A stretch of DNA of 64,000 nucleotides from Parasponia andersonii (Eukaryota; Streptophyta; Magnoliopsida; Rosales; Cannabaceae): contig JXTB01000230.1 in assembly GCA_002914805.1 (NCBI GenBank), positions 418,266 to 482,265 on the forward strand, given 5' to 3'. Positions 22,721 to 34,619 of the stretch are shown piece by piece (positions within the stretch are counted from its first letter, which is position 1; the number at the start of each line of letters is the position of its first letter). Both the position numbers and the translations under genes were made by a program. The notes below the pieces were generated by a model. That model saw nothing but the letters and a program-made list of their open reading frames with translations, was not told the DNA's origin and did no database searches.

Positions 22721-25675
22721 AGGATCAAAATCCATGGTAATGATAGAATCAGTTTGAAATTTATTAGAGAATAATTTATTCTAGGATTTATTGGGGAATA
22801 AGATATCCAAATAATTTTACGTGTGTGACATAGCAATGGGGGTTAATTTTGAAAATATTTATGGGTGAATCCTTTTTTTCGTCATGAGAGTTTAGTAGAT
22901 CCCTCAGTGTAAATTCCCTAAATAATAACATTACAAATAGGTTATTACCCAAAACAAATTGCATTAATGTTATTCTCCAAAAAAATGAAAAAGAAAGAAA
23001 AAAATAACATTAAAAGAAAATCATAGATTTTCTACCTTAAATAGAATATTGAATCTTTCCTAATATATAGCATTTGTTATTAATATTTTGATATATTGTA
23101 TATCCAAAAAAAGAAAAAAAAAAACAAAATATCAAGATTTTTCAACCTGAAAAGAAAAAACTAGAAATAATATTCAATTTGAAAAATATAACGCTAATAG
23201 CGTTACACTATTAATGTTTTTTTTTTTTTTTGGAAAAAAGATGCCACTCTTAATATTTGTTAAGTATTGCTAAATTAACTCCAAATATTTGAAAAAAAAA
23301 AACCAAAAAACAAAAAAATAATAAAACAAGAAAGAAAAAAAAATACACAGTTTTTAACAGGGCATGTTTATGGCAGGGGTGAGGAAGATCAAACTCAGTG
23401 CAGGCGGTGCCTCATTTAACGCCGGGGAAAGCATGCCCCAAGGTGCCCCACCGTGCCAGGGTATTTTGCCATTTCTAATGAAAATAACCTAATGGGTATG
23501 TCATTGTACACCAAAAGCAAACATGTTACTAATTTTCACCAAGCCCCTAATTCAAGCCTAATTTTATTGAATTTTATAATTTAAGGTTTTATTTGATATA
23601 ACTAGAAACCTCAAAAAAAAAATCTCAAATTAGGAACTCGTAATTTTTTTCAATAACCAAAAATTCAATGTCTTCCTTTCAAAAAAAAAAAAAAAAAAGA
23701 ATCAGTGTCCTTTTAGCTAAAATTATAAAACTCAGGTTTTTCGATTAACTCAAAAATAAATCAAAAACTCTACTTATTAGGGGAACAATAAACACAAAAA
23801 ATAATAAATAAATAAATAAAGTTTATTATTTAGAATCCCAAAAGTTAGTCTATATATTATTTTAACAAAAAAAATTGAAATAATATGATATATAAAGCTG
23901 TGTTAAAGGGGGGGAAAAAGATAAGAAATTGAATAAAAAAACTTTAAAATTGTGTGATTTATACAAGACTCGTATCTGTTAAAAATTGAGTAGCTCGTGG
24001 GATAAAAAATGTTATTGGTACAATAATTGTATAATTTTTTTTGTAATCTATTGTAATTTTCGATCACAATTATGAAATTATAAACTTTATAAATTATCTC
24101 TTTTTGATTAAAAATTAAATAATTTATGACTAAATGACTATTGTTGCAATAATTACATAGTTCAAATTATTATACTGTTTAAATTTAAAATTTAGGAGCC
24201 TAAGTGAGGTGCTCTTTATAATTATTATCGACCGAATTTCAAATAACTAATATTTAAATGGGCAAAAAGAAAAAAAAAAAAAAAACAAAAAAAAAACAAA
24301 GATGTTACCCTCCGAGTATCATGAATTATGAACCGAAGGTATCTATCTGTTCTGTGTTGCCACAGCCACAAAGTACAAAGAAAAGACGGCCGCTGAGTCG
24401 TTGGACCTTCCAAATCCATGCAATTGTCTGTGCAGTGAAGACAAATAAGTTGAGTCTTATGACAACTTTCCAAAACCAATGTGGAAATATTTGTCTTTTG
24501 TTTTTCTTATTTCAAATTTCGAACCCAAAATACAGGAAATTATTTATGCCTTCAAATAATTTTAATTATTTGAATCCTCGACCTTTTCACCTTAATATTA
24601 GCCCAAACGGAAAAAAAAAAAAAATGTGTTTTTGTTGTCTTCATTCCAACACATGATGACTCTTAATCATCATTAAAAAAAAATCATCTCCTATTATTGT
24701 TGTTAAGATTTATGACAATTAATACAAGATGTAGCATCAGGTCAGCATGCAACAATTTCGTTAATCTAATTGTTGAAAGGAATCATTATTAGTGTGATGT
24801 CTGGAAAAATATATAATATAGAGTGTTAATTAATTTAGAAACTTTCTATTCCTTAATTTTTTTTAAAAAAAAAAGGTTTCCACGTGGCAGTCTCCTGAAA
24901 TCCGTTGAGGCTGAAACCACTAGACTGTTCTAGCCAATTCCGGCGCCTCGTCAAATTAGAATTTTCGGAACATCACAAACCCCAACTCCACTCATAGCGC
25001 GCGGTAAGGTCTTGCTAAGTTTTGCATTATTTTTCTTTTTGAATTGAAGAGAACTGGACAATTTTTCATAATTAATTTGGTTTTTTTTTTTATAAAAAAA
25101 TTTTCCCTAAAGTAATAATGTCTTAATATGCCTAATAAATTATTAAAAATTTAATTTTTACTATCTAAAATTGTCATTCCATTAAGTAAAAAGACAAAAA
25201 ATGACATTTGCCATTTTTCTAAAAAATTCTCATTTGGTTTTTTAAAAAAACACTCTAAATAATAAACTTATTATTTTCAGGTGAACATATAAATGACGAT
25301 TTTAGTGATTGGAAAGACAGTAAAACCTTTAGTTGATATTAGTCCGTATTTGTATATAGTCATAATTTGACAATATAATTTTAATGACACATTTGGAATA
25401 GAATAAGTACTGTTGACCAAATATCCATACTTTAAAAATATATTAGTTGCAAAAAAGGCTAAAAGAAATAAAATAATATTTTTTCATAGTTTCATAAAAA
25501 AAATCGAAAAAAGATTTCTTAGATGAGTTGAAGGAAATATAATTCTGAAATTAGATTTTTAGAGGAATAAGGATTCCTTCACTTAAATTTGCAACTAAAT
25601 AATATAATAGTCCTTTTATTAAAATGATCTTTTCATTATAAAATTCATTTCATTAAATCAAATGTATCATTAATA

Positions 25676-25893
25676 TTTTTTTTAAATAAAAGAGTAGAGG
25701 AGGAGGAGACGACTGGCATGGTTACTTTTCCTGAGCATGATCATAAGAGTTCCAACTCCGTTTAAAATATTTGCCAATACCTTACAAGCGGGTTGCACGA
25801 ATATAATGCGTTATGTCACTCAGTTTCGAACCCGCAATCTCGAATTTCCAAAATGACAACACAACTACTGTGCCACTTGTTCGGTGGCACGTG
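25676..25893 (-). mobile_element. SINE with tRNA-type promoter, reverse strand
   Basis: On the minus strand the element starts CACGTGCCACCG and holds a pol III A box (TGGCACAGTAGTTG, from 25862-25875) and, about 45 bases on, a B box (GGTTCGAAACT, 25822-25832). The tail, on the left, is A/T-rich. The 9-bp sequence TCATTAATA lies on both sides (25667-25675 and 25894-25902), a target duplication. tRNA-derived SINEs move with help from LINE proteins; this one has no coding capacity. About 218 bp is a normal SINE length. Confidence 0.82.
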
Positions 25894-26136
25894 TCATTAA
25901 TAGTTAGCACTTAGAAGGCAATATTGAAACATTCTATCTTTTCCGGAGATAAAATAGAAAACAAACCCAAATAATAATATTTTAAAAAAATCTAATTCTT
26001 CAAAATTACTTATTTAATTATAAAGAAGCGCGTGGAGTAGTAATCGTAAATCGCCAGCCCATAGCTTTTCTCGCTTGGACCCAAAAGCGAAACCCTATCG
26101 CGCGTCCGGTTTCGCCCCCCTAACCAAGGGGCCGCT

Positions 26137-26143
26137 TATATAA
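26137..26143 (+). promoter_or_regulatory. TATA box of the serine-rich gene
   Basis: TATATAA stands in a GC-richer segment (GGGGCCGCTTATATAATCC) 215 bases before the start codon. A start of transcription near 26170 would give a 5' UTR of about 190 bases. The GC-rich upstream part (26040-26130) also fits a promoter. Confidence 0.6.
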
Positions 26144-26357
26144 TCCGACTATTACTACAAAATTGCCCTCGAAAGATTTACCAAATTACCATTCGCCCAT
26201 CCCTCTCCACCCCAATAAATACCTTCTCTGACTCACTCTAAGTTTGGCAAACCAACGAGGCAAACGGCGCCTATTTCGCCAAAAAAAAAAAACAGAGTTC
26301 CTCTCTCGAAGGTACTGCTTGCTTGCTTACATTCTTTCTCTCTCTACAACTCCGACA

Positions 26358-26945
26358 ATGGCGGTGTCGTCGCCATCTCCTCCGTCTCGGACCAAATCGG
26401 CGAATTCAACTCTTTTCAAAACTCACAGAACGGCGTCGTATTCGTCGTCCTCCCCGTCCTTCGTCGCACGCTCGACCTCTCCCACACGCGTGAGCATGTG
26501 CCGACGCTCTCTCTCCCCATCCCCGCGGTCCGTACGGTTCGGTTCCCCGCGGCGGTCGATCTCATCTCCCTCCGCCTCCGCCTCCGCCTCCGCCAGGAAC
26601 CAGAGTAGCGGCGTGTTTTCGTCTTCCAAGTCCAGCCACCAGAGCAAGAGGACGTGCATGTGCTCCCCTACGACGCACCCGGGTTCGTTCCGGTGCTCCC
26701 TCCACAAGAACTCGCCACGTGACTCGCGCGACCACGCGGCGTCGTACAATTCGACGAGGCTGAACTTGAGGAGGTCGGCGATGACGAACTCGCTGGTGAG
26801 GATTGGGGGAGTGGAAGGCGGGGACCTGGTGAGGCGAGCCTTGTCCGCTCTAATTAGGCCGTCGTCGCACCATCAGCGGCGGCGCGCCGCTTTCAAGCCT
26901 CAGCCGAGCCGGCTCTCTGCCATGTCCAAAGCCGAAGATTCGTGA
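26358..26945 (+). CDS. small serine/arginine-rich plant protein (serine-rich protein-like)
   Basis: A 195-residue intronless protein. The start chosen is the ATG at 26358, after a CT-rich leader; the open frame runs further upstream but has no earlier ATG. Residues 1-95 are rich in Ser, Arg and Pro, with many RS, SP and PSP steps (SPTRVSMCRRSLSPSPRSVR region) and an SASASASA run from a short CCGCCT repeat. The signature CMCSPTTHPGSFRCSLHK at residues 100-117 has four Cys and identifies a plant family called serine-rich protein-like; its role is not known. A basic region with LVRRALSALIRPS follows (158-169). There is no signal peptide or membrane segment. Codon use is GC-rich compared with the AT-rich surroundings, normal for a plant gene. 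Confidence 0.88.
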   Translation: MAVSSPSPPSRTKSANSTLFKTHRTASYSSSSPSFVARSTSPTRVSMCRRSLSPSPRSVRFGSPRRSISSPSASASASARNQSSGVFSSSKSSHQSKRTCMCSPTTHPGSFRCSLHKNSPRDSRDHAASYNSTRLNLRRSAMTNSLVRIGGVEGGDLVRRALSALIRPSSHHQRRRAAFKPQPSRLSAMSKAEDS

Positions 26946-27873
26946 ATTTACCATTGAGTGTTGATGATTTTTTTTTTCTAGTTGTATAGAATTTTTTACT
27001 ACTTTTAGGGTTTTGGTTAGTTGGAGTTGGAAGCACGATTCGTGCTTGAGTGGTTTTTTTAATTCTAGAAGACAATGTTGATAGAAAATTTTTGTTAAGA
27101 TTTAATATAGAGATTGGACCCATGTTAAATTTTATAATTAACTGGCTTTTTGTGTATAGAACTTCGAAGTGGTTTCAATTTTACTGTTATTATTTTTTTT
27201 TTCTTTGTTTTGGGAATTTGTGAATGTTAATAACATTCTTGATCAACAGAGATTGACAGTTGTTATTGGGATTGAAATCAACAGAGATTGATTTTTCTTT
27301 TTCGGAATATTGTACCTTTTTGTTAAGGAAAATACAATAGTGTTTTCCCGCTGTATTTAAATACCAGTTTTAGGAATGCAGTATATATTTTCTAATTTGC
27401 CCTGATCAAAATTAATTTTTGTTCTATCAGATTTGGTCAAAATTATGTTACTTTTATTAGAATTGATCATATAGTGAAACCATCGCCTTAACTCTACTTT
27501 CAAATATACCTTTTTTTACTTTTGAAAAATTTGTATAGAGTTGAGTAAAATTAAATATTTTAGGTAGTTTCCATTTAAATTGTTTGACTATAGGTTTAAT
27601 TAATAATTTGTCTTTTTAACAGATGGTCATTCGGCCATTTGCAGGTACAAATTTTGCAGAACTTATAAAAGGTTTGGAATAATTTTAAATCTAATTTATC
27701 AAATTTGATATATATTATGTTAAAATCGGTAACGTGGAAATCTTTTGAATATTTGCTAGAGTTTTTTTTTTATTTTTTTTCCTTTTAGTACCTTTTTCTT
27801 TCCAACGTGAAGAAGTCGCTTGACTTTGAATTTGAAAAAAGTTGCAATAACAAATGGAATTTTGATATATATA
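26946..27873. other. 3' UTR of the serine-rich gene and spacer
   Basis: The first 200-300 bases are probably the 3' UTR. The rest is AT-rich with no coding feature. The words ATCAACAGAGATTGA recur at 27242 and 27278. Confidence 0.5.
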
Positions 27874-28069
27874 GCTGCCAATCCGGCTGGTAATTTTTTT
27901 TTCCGTCTATTTATAATTTTTTTTTAACTATTGGATAATTGAATTATAATTTGAGTAGTTAAAAAAATAATAATTAAAATAAATATCGATTATTTAATAT
28001 TTTTTCTTTTTTTTTATCACGAAAATAGTTATAAATAAGTAAAAAAAATATCCGGTGGATTGTTACTCG
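27874..28069. mobile_element. small TA-flanked MITE (copy D)
   Basis: Inverted ends: the left begins GCTGCCAATCCGGCTGG and the right ends CCGGTGGATTGTTACTCG, complementary over about 20 bases with mismatches, then a poly-T/poly-A step inside each end. TA lies at both borders. It is about 196 bp and non-coding, related to copies A-C. Transposase must come from elsewhere. Confidence 0.65.
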
Positions 28070-28084
28070 TATATATATATATAT

Positions 28085-28285
28085 ATCACCAATTTTAGTA
28101 GGTATTTTTTTTTTTATCTATGCACAGGTATTAGCTAATGAAAATTTAGTATGCACATTTTTTTATTATAAAAAATAAAAAAAAAATATTAATGATACAC
28201 GTCTTTTCATGTATTTCATTATAATATATATATATATATATATATATTAAACCAAAGGAATATTATACCTACCCATACCTTAAAA
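28085..28285. mobile_element. small TA-flanked MITE (copy C), right end decayed
   Basis: Left end TCACCAATTTTAGTAGGTA lies next to a (TA)n run. The inner part (TTTAGTATGCACATTTTTTT, then ATTAATGATACACGTC) matches copy A at 45935-46162 in the same order. The middle has grown into a (TA)n array (28225-28248), and the right end is recognisable only as ACCTACCCATACC. Confidence 0.6.
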
Positions 28286-28899
28286 ATATATATATATATA
28301 TATATATATTTGTTAAACCAAAGGAATATTATATATATCAATTGTGCTTCTTTCTTATTGAAAGAGAATAATATATATATATATATATATATTTATTTAT
28401 TTATTTAAAAGGTTGGCTTAGGTGACCAGCGTAACTGAATTCTGTGGGCTAAAATAAAATCTTTGTTAATATTGAAGACAGTGGGTTGAATACTCTGGTT
28501 AGATTTCGACACTCGCACGCAAAAATAAATAAATAAAAAATAGAAAATGGAAAATCGAAAATGAAGTTGAAGGTTTGCATCTGTGTTGCAGGCATTTCCA
28601 CGGCTCTAGAAAACGTTTGGTTGAGTGAATGAAATTGAAAAGAATGAGAATAAGAATGGGAATAAAAATGGAAAGGAAAAGAAAATTAATAATTTTGTAT
28701 AGTTAAAATTTGGAATAAGACATTGGAATGTAATAGAATTGACGAATATACCCTTAATTTGAAATAATCTTTTTTTTAAGCAATAGATAATAATTTTGAG
28801 AAAATAAATATACTTTTTTTTTGGAGATGGAATAGACGTAATTAATTGTAATAGTAAAAATCAATGTCTCTAAGGTTTAACAAATTATTTACGACATTA

Positions 28900-28935
<36 letters not shown>
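28286..28935. other. microsatellite-rich spacer
   Basis: (TA)n runs at about 28286-28310, 28372-28392 and 28903-28935. A segment at 28616-28690 (GTTGAGTGAATGAAATTG, then AATGGGAATAAAAATGG) looks like an end of an hAT- or PIF-type MITE, but I found no matching end. No gene. Confidence 0.5.
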
Positions 28936-28939
<4 letters not shown>

Positions 28940-31517
28940 AAAGCTTAATTTTTCTAAGGGCAAAAGTGTAATTTTATGGGCTAATAGCAGTCCTGCAATT
29001 TTGAATTTTTGGGTATTAAATAAAATTTTGACTGAGATGTATGTGGACAAAATCAAGACTAGATACATTTGGATCAAAATGTAAATAATTTTTGAAGAGG
29101 AGGGACTAAAGTAAAAATAATCTTTTAAAATTGTGGCTCACGTGGAATTTTGAAAACTTTTTCGGTCTAATCAGGTGATGCCACGTGTCCCACTACCAAT
29201 AGTTTTTAATAATTGCAAATAAAATCTCAAACTCTCTCTCTATTTTCTCCCACACGTTCTTCGTCTTCTTCTTATTCTTCGCCCTTCACCTTGCTCAACT
29301 CACCACCAACACTGATGAGGACCTAGGCTCATTCTCCAATCGGTGTGCCTCCTCCACAGCCAGACGCAGCTCTGCCGCCAATCACTGGAGCCTGTCACGC
29401 CTCCTAGCTACAGCGAACAGCGCGCGAAGTTGTGCCTAAGCCACGACGTTCCTCGGTTGTTTTTCCATCGTTCGCTGCCGTTAGCTGCCACACCACCACC
29501 ACTAAAACGAAGCCCAAGCTTCTTCCTATCTGGATTGACCCTCCACCACCATCAATTTCTGGCCAAGAAGCTCCGATCAGCTCCAAAAACTTTTTATGTC
29601 ATTTTTGTCACAAAAAGTGGCTTTTGTGCAATTATTTTTGCTATGTTCATCCAATGCTCATGAAACTTTAGGGAATGAAAATGCAGTTTAAGATAAGATG
29701 AAGAGTGGTGGATTTGTGGAAAAAGGAATAATGGATTGAAAGAAAAACTAATTTGAAATTTGTGGCATTTTTCTAAATATTTTCCAAATGTGATATTTTT
29801 ATTACTTTTGGATTTTGAGCTTAATAATGCTCGGGACCTCGAAACTAAGTTCTAAGTTCGAATTCGGGCTTAGTTAGGTTGGGACATGAATTTTAATATA
29901 AAATATCATTATGTTCTGAAGTGGCACAAAAATCGAGAAAATAGCTCGTTAATCGCATCTTTTACGTGCCACAAACTGCTTCTGCATCGATACTCGTTTT
30001 CAACAAACTTTATGTCTAACCCAATATTTTTGGGTGCTCTGAATTCAGTGGTACCCTCTATTTCTCAATCTGAGGCTCCATTTGGATATTCACTTTTTCA
30101 AATAAATATGTCAATATCTGGAATCAACTACCTGAGCAACCAAGTGACCAATTGAGGATATTTCTAACGTCGATAACTTGGTATTGCTACAATCTCGAGG
30201 TAGCAGATTCAATTACTATTTTTTCTATTACTTTTCATAAAAATTGGAATATGTTGTGAAAAGTGAAATTTCGTGAATTTATTTTAATAAATTGTTTTGA
30301 ATAATTATTTTAGAGAATTGTGAATTTGTGTAATATTGTGGATTACTCTGGATATTTTACATATAATTTGGCACAAGTTTCATACTTGAGATTTGATTAA
30401 ACTATTGGAATTGTACGTTTGGATTTTAAAGTACAAAGTGGATTTTTATTTAAAAATCAGAACATGTCTAGGATATTACTGCATAGTTGTTTTTACTACT
30501 CATTGTATTGCACATACCATAGGACCACACATGAAGTCCATCTTAGGCATCACAGTGTTTAGTGGGCTATCTTTGTTCCTGCCCTCGGTGAGAACCCGTA
30601 AACTCGAGAGAGGTTTCTGATTCCCCCATTCTGTAGGTGTAGGCATTCAGTTGCCCCTTCAGTGCGGTAAGTATAGATACATAGGTGTTCCTCCAGTTTT
30701 CTGGGATTAAGTTTCAGGTAGAGAGTACTCAGTACATATAGTATGAGTTACTCCGATTCGTGATGAGAGGATATGAGCTCATGAGATTATTTAATTTGTG
30801 ATATGTGCATTATGGATTATTTATCTGGTTTTCTATATGGTTTGAATATGATCTCTGTTGATGATTTCAATTCGCTTTTGATCAGATATTTTCTAAACTA
30901 TTTTTAGAACAACTAACCATGCTAGGAATTTTATAAATGAATATTTTTCCAAAAAGGTAATTGGGTATCCTACTGATTTCATACTCACCCCCTATTTCTC
31001 CCACTTTCAAATATTCGCATAATTGAGGTAGTAGTCTTGGCGGTCGAACAAGCTGCGTAACTTATACTTACTTTATTACTCTTTTTCCCTAATGAGTATC
31101 CATTCTCTGTTAATTTCTTTTCCAAGGCAAATTATTTAGTCAAGATCAATAAATTACTAAATAGATATATGAGAATAAATTTCTTATTAATTTGAGAACT
31201 TGAATTACAAGTGTTTTCATGTAAATTGTTTTGGACATTTATCTAAGGAATTCAGTTGAAACCAATTTATTAAAGTTTATGGTTTCTCTATAAGTTTCTA
31301 AATGAGATAGCTGAAAATTCTCTTAAAGTTTGATGGATATTTTCTTAAGTAATTAAAACTAATGTGAGTTTTAATAATTATGAGATTTATAATGATTTAA
31401 AGACTAAAATGAAATTATCTAATACATGATTTCTCAAAAATTTTGTAAAATTAATATTTTATTTTATTTTCACTTAAAATTACTAAAAGAGACGGCCATA
31501 GATTTTCGGTCATGACA
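28936..31517 (+). mobile_element. 5' LTR of a large non-coding gypsy-type element
   Basis: Opens TGTAAAAGCTT straight after a (TA)n run and closes TCGGTCATGACA, directly before a tRNA-Met-type primer-binding site. It is 2582 bp and matches 43188-45417 along nearly its whole length (for example CTAAGGGCAAAA at the start and GACATGAATTTT near 29884). The open frames at 29343-29671 and 29886-30155 lie inside the LTR and are not genes. The segment 29220-29290 is CT-rich, as around a start of transcription. Confidence 0.88.
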
Positions 31518-33258
31518 GAATTAGTATCAGAGCTGCAGGCTTCAGATCCGTATAGGTTCTTACCTGTGAGATTTTGTTATTCAAAAAGGATTTTAGAAAG
31601 TATTTGACCAATACCTCGTAAATTACTTAAGAATTGGCTAAATATATTATTTTTGCCTTGATTCATCCTGAATTTTTCGTTCATCTCTCTAGAGTAAAGC
31701 TCTAGTATCCTTGGGATAGTTATATCCCAGGAATTCTAGTTTTAGAGATGTTGGGATCAGCACTAGACTAGTGAATTCTACTCCTATCGAAATTCTCTGA
31801 TTCGAATGGATAGCCATTCTTGTACTCCCATGTCCATTATCGTGATTAATTATATTAACCTCTTAGATTTTGTGGTAGCAATTTGGTATCTTGTATCTTA
31901 AATGTCATAAGTTGATTTCATTTGTGTGAATAGGATTGTGATATTACTTCCTTGATTTTGGTATAATTTCAATTACTCAGTCCAAGTATATGTTGATAGT
32001 ACTTGTGTTAAAATGTTAAAATTAATGATACTTTTTGCATGATATATTGCTCGTAAATTGACAAGTTGATATGATATGTTATGTTTGCTTAAATTGTAGT
32101 ATAGTACTAATATCACTAAGATTGGTTTGACATTCATTGTGCATTGATAAAATAAATTATTTAATTTCATTTGAAATTTTTTGGCTAATAATTTTGACTA
32201 AATTATTGAATTATGATAATATTTCCTTGTAAGATATTTACTTGTGATAAATTGTTTTGCCTACATGATAGCGGCATGTCTAGTTTACTTCTCCTTTCAG
32301 TGTGAAACTTTGAAAATTAGAATATTTTTCATAATTAATAAATTAAGAAATTTTTACTGATTAAAAATGGATTTGTACATCTAGATATAGTTTTTATTTA
32401 GTCTTACATTTTCTTTCTAAATATATTAGCCTTATAATCCTTAGGTAAGAAATTATATAGTTATTGGAAATTTAATCAGACATTGAACATTCTCATATAG
32501 TCTAAGTAACTTTTAAATCTTCAAAATGATTTGCATATTTTAAAACAGAATAGGTTGTTATTTCTGAAGAATTTCATGCTTTCTTTTTTCAAAAAGAGTT
32601 GTGGATGCTTTAAATTTAAATACTATTTAGGAAGAAGTAATTTACTTTTTCAATGGATTTATAGTTTTAAAAACTTATGGGCTGTTTGAAAACTAAAAAT
32701 TGTGTAATCATACTATTGTAAAGCTTGATTCTTGGTGCTTATAGAATTTAGTTGTAGTGTTTGTCTATCTCGATGGGAATAATGTGTCCCAAATTATTGA
32801 AGTATCTGACTTCTGATAGAAATACTAATACAACATAAACAAGTTATGTGTATTAAACTAGACCAGGTAATATAAAGAATTGGAGTGTTGTAACTCAATT
32901 CTTATATTATCACAAACTAGCTCTTAGCATATAAATCTTAATCCTTGATGTTTGACTAGACTTGCTTTCATGGGTTATAGCCTTTTGATTTGTTAAAAGA
33001 CTAACCTCTATGAAGTTAGAGATGAACTCTGGCATATTAGAAGTTATAGATTATGAATTGATGGGAACACAAAATAATTAAGGACACTATACATTAATGC
33101 CACTTTAGGTTCTTTCAAGATTCATGGAATAATTAAATCTAAGATCTTAGTATTTACTTTGTGAATTGGTTGATAATTTTGTCTAAATGACCACTGAGAA
33201 CAAAATTATCAATAACATTATTCATTCATAGAAAGATAGTAACTTAAAGGTAAAGAGG
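31518..33258 (+). mobile_element. left interior of the large gypsy-type element, non-coding
   Basis: About 1.7 kb between the 5' LTR and the inserted copia element. I find no gag or pol motif in any frame. A hairpin with 13-bp perfect arms (TTGATAATTTTGT at 33170-33182 and its complement at 33200-33212) lies near the right border. Lack of coding points to a LARD-like, non-autonomous element. Confidence 0.6.
31521..31533 (+). promoter_or_regulatory. primer-binding site, tRNA-Met type
   Basis: TTAGTATCAGAGC, three bases after the LTR, matches the initiator tRNA-Met 3' end (TGGTATCAGAGC) with one change. It would prime minus-strand synthesis. It fixes the right border of the 5' LTR. Confidence 0.8.
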
Positions 33259-34291
33259 TGTTGAAGGGGTATTACGGTAATTTCACCTATCTAATTACGG
33301 CATTGTATAAGGATTATATATGTGATATAGAATATGCTAGATGGATCGGTTAATCAAGGTTAGTTGATTAAATCTCTATAAAAGGAATGACATTTAATCT
33401 AAGAGTACAGTATTGGGCCTTTAGTGAAGTGTCCCCTTTACTAATAATATTTATATAAATATCATAATAAGAGTTATTATGTATTTATCATATTATTAGA
33501 GCTTAGATTATTTGGATCCATTAGGTCCCTTGTCTAGCTCAATTAAGCTCATTAATTGGTTGGTGGTATTTGTGAAATAAGTTTCATGAAACTGTGTAAA
33601 ATAATGATTCTACACAGAAGTTGGTATTTTTATAAATAAGTTTCATGAGTTGGACATATTTATAAAAATACACCCAAAGCCCAAATTGGAGAACAAGCTC
33701 AATCCTAATTGGACTAGGGTTAGTAGTTTTTGGTCCCATATATATAAGATATATGAGAGGAAAAACTACACAATAACTCATAGAGAGTCACATGCATAAG
33801 GCATAGGAAGAGAAAGAGATTTCAGCTAACCTTATCATGCATCATAGGCTAAGGGAGAGAGAAAATGTTTCCCACAATCTTATAGTCTCATCTCACATCC
33901 CGGTGTTCCATAAGATCAAGAAGGCGTTCTTGATCGTTCTCCAACGAAGGTTTCGACTTGGTGTCCACTCACTTCGTCTACCAAGAGCAAGAGCATAGAC
34001 AAGAAATTTAGGGTTAGAGGTTTGACCACCATCAATAAGAGATCGAGGAGGAACACGCTACAAGAGATAAATCCTAATCTCATCTCTAGGGTTTTGTATC
34101 TAGATTTGATTTATGTTGTACATAATCCTATATATGATGCATGTGTGTTATATGGTTATGAAAACTGTTTTCATGTAAAAAATTTAAAACCTAAATCCGC
34201 TATTTTTCTGCTACGTTCATGATATAATCATGTATTTTCTATATCTGCATGCATACATAATTTTCCTAAGTGTTAGGTCAATTAACCAACA
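33259..34291 (+). mobile_element. 5' LTR of a Ty1/copia element, nested
   Basis: The right border is sure: AATTAACCAACA ends at 34291, followed by a tRNA-Met-type primer-binding site. The left border is inferred from TGTTGAAGGG, whose TGTTG mirrors the closing CAACA. From 33554 on it matches 40514-41245 closely, with several substitutions and small indels. A TATA-like box (CTCTATAAAAGG) is at about 33373-33384. The ORF at 34022 lies inside the LTR and is not a gene. No 5-bp target duplication could be found (AGAGG on the left, TTAAA on the right). Confidence 0.8.
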
Positions 34292-34293
34292 AT

Positions 34294-34306
34294 TGGTATC
34301 GAGAGC
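34294..34306 (+). promoter_or_regulatory. primer-binding site of the copia element
   Basis: TGGTATCGAGAGC, two bases after the LTR, matches the tRNA-Met primer sequence with one inserted G or swapped base. It confirms the 5' LTR end. Confidence 0.8.
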
Positions 34307-34619
34307 TTAGGTACGTATGTATAGCATAATATTGATCTAGAAATGAATGTCTAGGTTATGTAATTGAGTTTGAGCAATTTTTGTTTATGATAGTTAAATG
34401 ATTCATGGTGATGAATGATATTTAATTACGTATACTATTGATTTTTGCATGGTGAGAAAAATTATGGATTGTGATTCTAGCAAAATTAGGTTTGTGTGTT
34501 CTTGAATTTTATGTTTGATAGATTCATGAACATGTTTCAAAGAGTTTGAAAATCTGAATTTTTTCTAGAATTTTTTTGATGTTGTTTTAAAATTTTCAGC
34601 ATCTAAAAAAAAAAAAAAA

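Larger units (their letters stand above)
20138..25666. other. long AT-rich spacer, no gene seen
   Basis: Many poly-A and poly-T runs and no convincing ORF; the frame at 24258 begins with a poly-lysine run from an A tract and is not a gene. A block at 20170-20280 resembles the small TA-flanked elements at 27874-28285. A short GC-richer patch sits at 23355-23465, and another at 24310-24440 with ordinary base composition could be an old exon or UTR remnant, without protein similarity that I recognise. Another GC-richer patch (24875-25010) includes a CACGTGGCAG word of G-box type and a possible splice donor (GCGCGGTAAG), without a coding frame. Confidence 0.5.

Noticed and set aside
24225..24656. 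Frame with a poly-lysine start and its minus-strand partner
   Set aside because: The start is an A tract read as lysines and the rest has no similarity or codon bias.
26244..26357. Upstream extension of the serine-rich frame
   Set aside because: No ATG before 26358 in frame; the segment includes a long A run and a CT-rich stretch typical of a leader.
29343..30155. Open frames of 79-106 codons
   Set aside because: They lie inside the 5' LTR, and the matching part of the 3' LTR is disrupted, so they are not conserved as proteins.
33244..33258. TTAAA at 33244 as a target duplication matching TTAAA after the copia 3' LTR
   Set aside because: It would start the LTR at GGTAAAG instead of TG, so the match is probably chance.
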